DNA from: Coriobacteriales bacterium
Lineage (GTDB): Bacteria; Actinomycetota; Coriobacteriia; Coriobacteriales; UBA8131
Length of the DNA stretch: 10,865 bases
Reading direction: 5' to 3'
Assembly (NCBI GenBank): GCA_031286245.1
Contig: JAITUO010000203.1
Location: 1-10,865, forward strand
The translations under genes and the position numbers were made by a program. Of this stretch, positions 5,848 to 10,865 are shown piece after piece (position 1 is the first letter of the stretch; every line of letters begins with the position of its first letter). The notes under the pieces are model-generated. The model saw only the letters and a list, made by a program, of their open reading frames with translations, was not told the origin of the DNA and ran no database searches.

Positions 5848-7104
5848 TCACAGCGCTCCGGCATCGCGGAATGCCCGGTACAGAGCCATCCGCTCTTCGA
5901 TAACCAATGAGAGCCGCCGGATAGCTTCACGGATTTTTTCTGGTTCCTCATAACAAAACGCAATACGCATGGCGTTTTTACCCTTGCCACTTTTAGCAGG
6001 ATAACAGCCATCACCAGGTACGAAGGTCACGCCATTGTCCAAAGCGATATTCAACAACTGTGGAGTATCCAGGTACTCCGGCAAGGTCACCCAGACAAAG
6101 AAACCGCCGACTGGCTCGGTCCAACTGGCTTCAGGCGGAAAATACTCACGCAAAGCTGCCAGCATGGCATTTCGACGTTCGCGATATTTATCGATCATAC
6201 TGCCCAGGGTGCTTCTCCAGTCAGTGGTGTTGAAGTAGTGCTCAACTATCACCTGGCATAGCGCAGATCCGCAGAGGTCAGTGCCTTGCTTGACCAGGTT
6301 GATCTTCTGGCGGATCGGTAAAGGTGCGATCACCCACCCGGTACGCAGTCCCGGAGCAAACATCTTGGACACCGTACCCAAGTAGATCACCTGGTCATCC
6401 ATTGAGCGCAGACGATCGATCGGTTCACCCTCAAAGCGCAGACGTCCATAAGGATCATCCTCAACAATTAAAATCTCATACTCATGGGACAACTCCAGCA
6501 GATGCTTGCGACGCTCCAGGCTCATGGTCACACCAGCCGGATTATTAAAATCCGGAATAGTGTATAAAAACTTGGCGCAGCGTTTGCCCCGCTTTTTGAG
6601 TTCTGCTTCTAAAATATCTGTCCGCATGCCCTGACTATCCATCTCGATAGTCAACACTTCTGGTTGATAAGCCGAAAAAGCCTGTAGTGCTCCCAGATAT
6701 GTCGGCCCTTCGGTAATAATCAAATCGCCTGGATTAACAAAGGTCTTAGCCAACAAATCCAGCGCTTGCTGAGCCCCAGTAGTAACGGTTAAATCGTCTG
6801 GAGTGATTTCGATGCCGACATCGGTCATCAACGAGCAGATCAATTCCTTGGTCTGCAGACGTCCCTGGGTGTCCCCATACTGTAGACCGGCTACGCCCTC
6901 TTCGCGCACAGCATTGGCTGTGACCTCTGCCACTTCGTCCAACGGCAGCTTGCGTATGTCCGGCATTCCGCCCGAAAGCGAGATTATGTCGGAGCGTGAT
7001 GCTGCGGCAAACAGGTCCCGAACTGCGCTGGAACGCATCGTCTCAACGCGATCGGCGTACAGATCGACCCAATCGTCAAATTGAACAAGTCCTGTAGCTG
7101 TCAT
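5848..7104 (-). CDS. PLP-dependent aminotransferase, class I/II (2-aminoadipate aminotransferase / LysN-like group)
   Basis: This is a fold-type I aminotransferase that moves amino groups between an amino acid and a 2-oxo acid; the substrate cannot be read from sequence. It has 418 residues with no N-terminal DNA-binding domain, so it is not a full MocR regulator. The motifs run in order: LSGGMPD (43-49), VTTGAQQALDLL (107-118), PDFNNPAGV (184-192, cofactor Asn), VEDDPYG (214-220, Asp for the pyridine nitrogen), SKMFAPGLRTGW (246-257, with PLP Lys247) and AMRIAF (378-383, carboxylate Arg). The whole active site looks intact. I chose the ATG at 7104, which has a GGAGGTG site six bases upstream; a longer frame to 7140 lacks such a site. 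The neighbouring ddl suggests a cell-wall amino-acid role, but this is only inference. Confidence 0.9.
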   Translation of the reverse strand: MTATGLVQFDDWVDLYADRVETMRSSAVRDLFAAASRSDIISLSGGMPDIRKLPLDEVAEVTANAVREEGVAGLQYGDTQGRLQTKELICSLMTDVGIEITPDDLTVTTGAQQALDLLAKTFVNPGDLIITEGPTYLGALQAFSAYQPEVLTIEMDSQGMRTDILEAELKKRGKRCAKFLYTIPDFNNPAGVTMSLERRKHLLELSHEYEILIVEDDPYGRLRFEGEPIDRLRSMDDQVIYLGTVSKMFAPGLRTGWVIAPLPIRQKINLVKQGTDLCGSALCQVIVEHYFNTTDWRSTLGSMIDKYRERRNAMLAALREYFPPEASWTEPVGGFFVWVTLPEYLDTPQLLNIALDNGVTFVPGDGCYPAKSGKGKNAMRIAFCYEEPEKIREAIRRLSLVIEERMALYRAFRDAGAL

Positions 7105-7120
7105 TTTGCACCTCCGAATC

Positions 7121-7134
7121 GTATCGGACGATAC
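7121..7134. promoter_or_regulatory. 14-bp perfect dyad in the aminotransferase leader, possible operator
   Basis: GTATCG-GA-CGATAC lies 16 bases before the aminotransferase ATG, between a possible -10 (TATTAT on the minus strand, about 7141-7146) and the ribosome-binding site. Its symmetry and position suit a repressor site. No regulator gene is adjacent. Confidence 0.4.
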
Positions 7135-7168
7135 TAACATAATATGCAGCTGGATAGCTTGAAATTAA

Positions 7169-7570
7169 TCATGTGGAGAAAACCTGGTCTACTTTTGCCT
7201 GGTTCCAGCTTGTTATGCTATGTTTTTGATCGCAAACTATAGCCAATGGTTTCATACACTTCGCGACTGTGTTTCGGCTGAAACCTGTTTTTTCAGAGAT
7301 CTTCCGCATTGACTTACCCTTGTTATGCAATGCGTTGATCGTGTGTTTCTCGCTCAAACTAATCACTTCCTCACACCCCTGGATAAGTCGTTGACCCTCT
7401 GGAGATTGTGCACCAAGTGGCTCAGTTTTCGACTGATTATTAGCCGTTAATAGCCTAGTTTCAGATTGACAAAAGCTGTTATTACTCACAATTGACAGTA
7501 TATTATTCATCTGATAGCATATAGATAAGTATTTATTATGTAATTCGAAGAAGGGTAAAATGGACAACAA
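7169..7570 (-). pseudogene. IS21-type transposase remnant (N-terminal helix-turn-helix only)
   Basis: The minus-strand frame contains NKGKSMRKISEKTGFSRNTV, which matches the helix-turn-helix opening of IstA-like transposases (GxSxRxIAxxxGxSRNTV). After only about 30 more residues it runs straight into TTTTCTCCACATGA, so the stop codon lies at the tip of the presumed IS end TGTGGAGAAAAC (7172-7183). The DDE catalytic domain and the IstB ATPase are absent. The simplest reading is an internal deletion joining the transposase start to the element's end. The first 60 or so residues of the open frame do not look like IstA, so the true start is unclear. The promoter of the next plus-strand gene lies inside this frame. 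Confidence 0.6.
7492..7520 (+). promoter_or_regulatory. Promoter for the Tat-signal ORF block
   Basis: A perfect TTGACA (7492-7497) is followed after 17 bases by TAGCAT (7515-7520, four of six matches to TATAAT). Transcription would begin near 7528, about 30 bases before the ATG at 7560, which has an AAGAAGGG site. Confidence 0.6.
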
Positions 7571-7694
7571 ATTGTCTCGTAGATCTTTTTTATCAACTCT
7601 TGCAGCTGGATCTGCCTCCTTTTTGCTTGCCAGAAGTGAAGCGTTTGCTCAAAACAGCACGCAGACGCCTGTCACTAGCCATGATCAAATATGA
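7560..7694 (+). CDS. 44-codon Tat signal peptide ORF, probably split from the following frame
   Basis: The ATG at 7560 follows AAGAAGGG by about five bases. The product reads MDNKLSRRSFLSTLAAG, then SASFLLARSEAFAQ and a short tail ending at TGA (7692-7694). SRRSFLS is a twin-arginine (S-R-R-x-F-L) export motif, a hydrophobic stretch follows, and AFA-Q is a plausible signal peptidase I site. Almost nothing remains after cleavage, so alone it would export only a dozen residues. The stop overlaps the start of the next ORF as ATGA, in the -1 frame. Either one base has been lost from a single gene running to 8104, or the two are coupled ORFs. The good promoter, ribosome site and intact signal suggest a recent break or a sequencing error. 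Confidence 0.7.
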   Translation: MDNKLSRRSFLSTLAAGSASFLLARSEAFAQNSTQTPVTSHDQI

Positions 7695-8104
7695 ACGATA
7701 ACGGCGATTTACCTACGGGATGGTTTGGACACAAAGGAGGCGCCAGCACCCCGTGGGCAAATGTTGAAGCATTCTGGAATGCGGCAACTTCTACAACTCA
7801 ACCTTGTGGCATACCACACGTTACAACTACCTTAGTGTCGTCATTACTATCAAGCCAGATAAACAATATTTATGATGAAGATATCATTCAGATTCGTAGA
7901 AACCCTCAATCTATGACTGGCTTTCATCACGGTCTCTTTGTAGACTATAATCAACACACGGGTTCAACCAACGACTTATACGTTTCTTCTCACTCCGATC
8001 AGCGTTACTTTAATAAACTTAGTGACGTAATACTGGCTCATGGTGGTGGCACAAAAGTGAACCTACGTGCCTTGGTGCCTTTTTCGTCTGATCTAACGAA
8101 ATAG
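7691..8104 (+). CDS. Unrecognised 137-residue protein, likely mature part of the Tat-exported precursor
   Basis: I do not recognise this family. The frame begins MNDNGDLPTGWFGHKGGAS and ends AHGGGTKVNLRALVPFSSDLTK. It is rich in Asn, Ser, Thr and His, has one Cys (in QPCGIPH) and no membrane segment, which suits an exported soluble domain. There is no ribosome-binding site before its ATG. In its own frame a stop lies at 7682-7684, so it can only be reached from the Tat ORF within about ten bases, through ATGA coupling or by restoring one base. GHKGG and several His residues (GFHHG, SSHSD) might bind metal, but this is speculation. Seven bases separate it from the lipoprotein gene, so the two are probably co-transcribed. 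Confidence 0.6.
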   Translation: MNDNGDLPTGWFGHKGGASTPWANVEAFWNAATSTTQPCGIPHVTTTLVSSLLSSQINNIYDEDIIQIRRNPQSMTGFHHGLFVDYNQHTGSTNDLYVSSHSDQRYFNKLSDVILAHGGGTKVNLRALVPFSSDLTK

Positions 8105-8111
8105 CAGTTCA

Positions 8112-8825
8112 ATGAGCAAATCACAGAAACATTTCATTCGTGTAACTATCATTTCGTTACTATTCTTCACAATGGTGGTTGCTGCCGCCTGTAAAGCCCC
8201 GATATCTTCTTCTGGAGAAACTGAAGTGGATGGTATACAGAGCGCTGACACCAATCCAAATGGAGTAATTAGCACGAACGACATTGAAGATGCTGATGCT
8301 ATAACTGAAGCCATTTTTGAAGATTCTATTCTGCGCCACTCTGGTGTTGCCGGTAGTATAAAGTATGTCCAAGTTACTCTCGCCTCCGATGGGACTGATA
8401 CATGGGCGATTGCTTTTCCTATTACTGAAGGCGTTGAAGGACATAGTCTTTTCTATGTTTACGCAGTGGACGACAGTGTTGAACAGCTAGGCGTGAGACG
8501 AGTTTTTGGGGCTTATCCACCAGTAAGCTCTGGATTATCAATTGATATCTATGAATACGATGGCAAGTATTTAGTTTGTGGAGGGGTTGCCAATTATTAC
8601 ATCACTGCCAACAATGAAAACCAGAGAGATCTATCAGGACGTACCCATATTGACATTAGCAGCTTAACTAGCACTATTCGCATTTCGGTTGAAAGTACCG
8701 AATGGGTCTGTGGTTATATATGCATTCTCGATTCGGAGCCTGTGGAAGCAATTATTTATGATAGCGAAACTGTCTTATATAAACTCTCTGATCACGCTAA
8801 TGATGTGCTAGTTACCAGACATTGA
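8112..8825 (+). CDS. Probable lipoprotein of unknown function
   Basis: The 237-residue product opens with a positively charged end (MSKSQKHFIR), a hydrophobic stretch (VTIISLLFFTMVVAAA) and Cys27. That is the plan of a type II (lipoprotein) signal, although Ala at -3 is a weak lipobox. After the Cys comes a Ser- and acid-rich linker, then about 180 residues that look like a beta-rich globular domain. WVCGYICILD holds two further Cys that could form a disulfide. I recognise no family. The ATG is seven bases after the preceding stop with no clear ribosome-binding site, so it probably depends on translation of the upstream ORF. The pair looks like a small surface or periplasmic module in an AT-rich accessory block. 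No strong terminator is visible in the 78 bases before the convergent next gene. Confidence 0.75.
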   Translation: MSKSQKHFIRVTIISLLFFTMVVAAACKAPISSSGETEVDGIQSADTNPNGVISTNDIEDADAITEAIFEDSILRHSGVAGSIKYVQVTLASDGTDTWAIAFPITEGVEGHSLFYVYAVDDSVEQLGVRRVFGAYPPVSSGLSIDIYEYDGKYLVCGGVANYYITANNENQRDLSGRTHIDISSLTSTIRISVESTEWVCGYICILDSEPVEAIIYDSETVLYKLSDHANDVLVTRH

Positions 8826-8903
8826 TTTGTTGATCATCCTGATAGAACTCCTCGTATGATACTCATTTTTCTTCTGGCTGCTTAAAACTGTTATTCAATT
8901 CCA

Positions 8904-9371
8904 CTATTGTTTATTTTGGATAAGGTTCTCCAATTCAGCAACAGCCTCAAAGACGGCTACTTCAGTCTGGCTTTTCACAAGCAGCCTGCCGTCTTCCTGC
9001 TCTATTCCAGCAAACCCCAGGCGTATCAGCATTATGTTTGCGCTGCGGTCGTGCCAGACCGTATTGCCGGTGACTGGCTGACCTAGTTCATTGACTAAAT
9101 AATCGATCGCCAGGTGTTCTACGATATGCGGCAGGCTGGCATTGTGTATCTTGTCGCCAAACCTTCCTATGCCTTGCTGCCTACAGGCGTGCTCAGCCAG
9201 TGTCGGGTTAGCAGCCAGCAAAACACTCACCTGCTCAGAACTGAGACGCATCATAGGATCTTCGACTTTGATCACGACCTCAGCAAGCATCGAGATACCT
9301 GCGGTCTTCTCCCCAAAAAAACGAACGGCGCTGGTGGCCGCTCGAGTTTCAATAGATAGTATATGCAGCAA
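8904..9371 (-). CDS. Stand-alone cyanophycin-synthetase N-terminal-like protein
   Basis: The 155-residue product carries LPHIVEHLAIDYL (80-92) preceded by CRQQGIGRFGDKI. This resembles the CphA N-terminal module, where a Cys-containing strand is followed by GHVVEHVALELQ. The ATP-grasp and Mur-ligase parts of cyanophycin synthetase are absent, so it cannot make cyanophycin alone. I recall short proteins of this kind in actinobacteria, with no known function. The start is uncertain: TTG at 9371 gives LHILSIETR, which fits the strand opening of the CphA module, but no ribosome-binding site is well spaced. The frame is open back to the stop of the upstream gene, only 24 bases away and in the same frame, so translation is probably coupled to it. 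Confidence 0.6.
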   Translation of the reverse strand: MLHILSIETRAATSAVRFFGEKTAGISMLAEVVIKVEDPMMRLSSEQVSVLLAANPTLAEHACRQQGIGRFGDKIHNASLPHIVEHLAIDYLVNELGQPVTGNTVWHDRSANIMLIRLGFAGIEQEDGRLLVKSQTEVAVFEAVAELENLIQNKQ

Positions 9372-9395
9372 GGCAGTCAGAATGCCTCGGTATGC

Positions 9396-10040
9396 TTAAC
9401 CAACTATCCGGTAGCGAACTGTACGGACGCCCCATTCGTACTCGTCTTCGAAACCAAAGGCCTTCCAGACGCCTGGCTGCAGGTCGAGCACGCGGCCCCA
9501 TTGCGCAAAGGGACCGGTATCGTTGATGATTGCAGTGACCACAGTTCCACCATACTCGATCTCGACCGTTCGACCCAGCAGGTAAGCCCAGGAGACCGGT
9601 ACAGCCACACCCATGCTGTCCTCGGTAACCTCATGCCCAATCGCTGTCCATTTATTGATAAAACCATCACCATAGGCTGAGGCCAGGCCAGAATTCCACT
9701 CACTGACGCGGTATTCTTCTTCTCCGTCAGAGTACCGGTTGACTACCGGGGCAGGTGGAATCGGCGATTTTTCGGCTGTCAGGTCACGGTCGATCGGTAC
9801 AGTCAGATTAGTTGTACTGACGGTTGATCCTGAAGTATCAACCGTTGATGTTAGTTTTTGGGATACATCGATGGGTATTGTAGTGGACTCACTTTGGATC
9901 CGCCCGACACCGAGCACTCGACTTCCCGAGGTCGAAAAATCTCCAAAGGCAGTGGCACCGACCAGCAAAAACACTGTTGCCATCAGCACTGTTGTTGATT
10001 TCTTCAGTAACCTGCTCGCCCGACGCTTGTCTTTGCCCAC
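9396..10040 (-). CDS. Secreted or anchored RlpA-like double-psi beta-barrel protein
   Basis: The 214-residue product has a basic start (GKDKRRASRLLKK), one hydrophobic segment (about 15-33) and a low-complexity Ser/Thr linker to about residue 110, so it is exported or membrane-anchored. The last 100 residues form a double-psi beta-barrel: SGLASAYGDG (117-126), SMGVAVP (142-148), LGRTVEIEYGG (155-165), INDTGPFAQWGRVLDLQPG (172-190). INDTGPF..GR..DL corresponds to the RlpA and expansin catalytic or sugar-binding Asp region. Such proteins act on peptidoglycan; whether this one cleaves it is not shown. I chose the GTG at 10040 behind GGAGAGG; a TTG at 10058 lies upstream without a better site. 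The next gene begins 24 bases beyond its stop. Confidence 0.8.
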   Translation of the reverse strand: MGKDKRRASRLLKKSTTVLMATVFLLVGATAFGDFSTSGSRVLGVGRIQSESTTIPIDVSQKLTSTVDTSGSTVSTTNLTVPIDRDLTAEKSPIPPAPVVNRYSDGEEEYRVSEWNSGLASAYGDGFINKWTAIGHEVTEDSMGVAVPVSWAYLLGRTVEIEYGGTVVTAIINDTGPFAQWGRVLDLQPGVWKAFGFEDEYEWGVRTVRYRIVG

Positions 10041-10066
10041 AATACCTCTCCACAGCAACGCACTAC

Positions 10067-10147
10067 TAGAGCCAAGCTCTACTTGTACGACAGCGGTTAG
10101 GATTCAACTACATTTATACTGTCTATGTGGCAATCCTGTTATGCCAC
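10067..10147. promoter_or_regulatory. Upstream region of the RlpA-like gene with two perfect dyads
   Basis: TAGAGC-CAA-GCTCTA occupies 10067-10081. GTGGCA (10127-10132) and TGCCAC (10142-10147) form a second dyad around nine bases. A minus-strand TATAAA lies between them (about 10112-10117) and could be a -10, though no good -35 is at the right distance. The two dyads flanking it could be operators or leader hairpins. Confidence 0.35.
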
Positions 10148-10170
10148 AGCGTTCTTTCTAGTGACACAAA

Positions 10171-10210
10171 AGCCACTTGCGTGGCTATTGATAATATTAC
10201 ACATAGCCAC
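10171..10210 (-). terminator. Hairpin cluster after the cytochrome-associated gene, possible terminator with alternative pairing
   Basis: Read leftwards, ATAGCCAC (10188-10181) can pair with the downstream GTGGCT (10176-10171) through a GCAA tetraloop, followed by TTTTGTGT, a modest terminator. It can also pair with the upstream GTGGCTAT (10210-10203), eight bases with a 14-base loop. The two folds are mutually exclusive. It stands about 105 bases beyond the stop at 10314. The T stretch is short, so terminator strength is uncertain. The rest of 10148-10313 shows nothing recognisable. Confidence 0.5.
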
Positions 10211-10313
10211 CGGGCTTGTCCACTGAAATCGAATTCTGTTACTTTACTCTGCTCTACTACCTGCCTTTAGCAACCGTGGCTCGTCTTTACTACTCGTTAT
10301 ACCTACTAGCTTC

Positions 10314-10865
10314 TCACCTGGTGATACTCATCTCTTTACTGGTAACAACAACCGGTAGATTGGGATGCTGCTCGATAAGTTTCGCCAGAGTCTGCTGTTC
10401 TGTTGAGAGGTCGCTCATCAGATCATCCATAAAGCGGTAGCCAACTGATTGGTACAAGAGTTCGACTTTTACAGTCACATTACTAGTGCCAGCTGGCAGG
10501 TTGATTTGATATCTGACGATGTCACGGCCTCCAATGAAGTCTGCATCGTCAAATGCCTCGCCGACGACCATCGCATCTCCTTGCAGAATGGCTTTGTTTG
10601 TCCCAAGCGGAAGCAGACGGTTATCCTTTCCGTAAGTGACTCCCTGTAACAGGTTGGTAGTAGCCTGACCATTGCTATCGAGCATGATCGATTCGTAAAT
10701 CTGTACTTGTCCTGGCTGGTTGATGATTGTATAGTGCGGCTCAAACGCACCCTTGGTGATATCAGCATCGTTATCGTAGATCATGCCTTGATCATCGTAG
10801 CCACCTGATTCAAAAAGTAGCTTGCCCGAATCATCGACAACTTGAAAATGGATCCAAGCCCGTCG
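10314..10865 (-). CDS. C-terminal part of a multihaem-cytochrome-associated exported protein, partial
   Basis: The frame is open from the right edge of the window to the TGA at 10314, giving 183 residues. It reads RRAWIHFQVVDDSGKLLFESGGYDDQG, split here as RRAWIHFQVVD and SGKLLFESGGY, then DNDAD, EPHY, QVQIYESIMLDSNGQATT, KDNRLLP and a final beta region (VELLYQSVGYRFMDDL). This succession (HRAWLHF, VFESG, VQIYE.IM.D..G..TT, KDNRLLP, ELLYQ) is typical of the C-terminal region of cytochrome c family proteins that carry CxxCH haem sites further upstream. No CxxCH occurs in the visible part, so haem binding is inferred only from the family. The N-terminus and signal lie outside the window. It suggests an anaerobic respiratory lifestyle. 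Confidence 0.7.
   Translation of the reverse strand, partial: RRAWIHFQVVDDSGKLLFESGGYDDQGMIYDNDADITKGAFEPHYTIINQPGQVQIYESIMLDSNGQATTNLLQGVTYGKDNRLLPLGTNKAILQGDAMVVGEAFDDADFIGGRDIVRYQINLPAGTSNVTVKVELLYQSVGYRFMDDLMSDLSTEQQTLAKLIEQHPNLPVVVTSKEMSITR

Noticed and set aside
5465..5953. 162-codon plus-strand frame opposite ddl and the aminotransferase end
   Set aside because: Antisense shadow of two genes with clear active-site motifs; composition is odd for a protein and no start signal is seen.
7685..7694. Programmed -1 ribosomal frameshift at the Tat ORF end
   Set aside because: No X-XXY-YYZ slippery heptamer and no obvious downstream structure; a one-base deletion or ATGA coupling is simpler.
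9396..10161. Overlapping frames on both strands of the RlpA-like gene
   Set aside because: They show no domain features, whereas the chosen frame has a signal segment and a full double-psi barrel.
1..10865. CRISPR array, tRNA or rRNA genes
   Set aside because: No regularly spaced repeats and no tRNA- or rRNA-like conserved segments were seen on reading the window.

Overview
The window is bacterial chromosome from an organism with T-box control of amino-acid genes. I lean towards an anaerobic actinomycetote of the Coriobacteriia type, with Bacillota as the alternative. The reasons are the T-box leader, the style of the double-psi beta-barrel (RlpA-like) protein, a stand-alone cyanophycin-synthetase-N-like protein, and the tail of a cytochrome-associated periplasmic protein. 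This placement rests on recalled family resemblance, not on a search.

Layout. At 1-2690, read leftwards, is a tryptophan operon: a promoter, a T-box leader whose predicted specifier codon is TGG (Trp), its rho-independent terminator, then trpD, trpC and trpF (trpF is cut by the window edge). The anthranilate synthase genes trpE and trpG, which would normally come first, are not between the leader and trpD. At 2700-3244 there is no gene. It holds nested or interleaved inverted repeats that look like remains of two insertion-sequence families. At 3245-4567, also leftwards, is a lone Fic-domain protein with its own extended -10 promoter. At 4765-7104, leftwards, are a PLP-dependent aminotransferase and a Ddl-like ATP-grasp ligase, probably co-transcribed, with a dyad in the leader. 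At 7169-7570 lies the remnant of an IS21-type transposase.

From 7492 to 8825 the strand switches to plus. A good promoter drives a 44-codon open frame that is almost only a Tat (twin-arginine) signal peptide. This overlaps by four bases, in another frame, an unrecognised 137-residue ORF, which is followed by a probable lipoprotein of unknown function. This block looks accessory and is the least explained part of the window. From 10865 down to 8904 the genes are leftward again: the C-terminal part of a cytochrome-associated secreted protein, a hairpin region, a signal-anchored RlpA-like double-psi beta-barrel protein, and directly behind it a small cyanophycin-synthetase-N-like protein.

The trp genes act together: charged versus uncharged tRNA-Trp sets read-through, and TrpD, TrpF and TrpC carry out consecutive steps from anthranilate towards indole-glycerol phosphate. 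The other blocks are functionally separate. No tRNA, rRNA or CRISPR array was seen.
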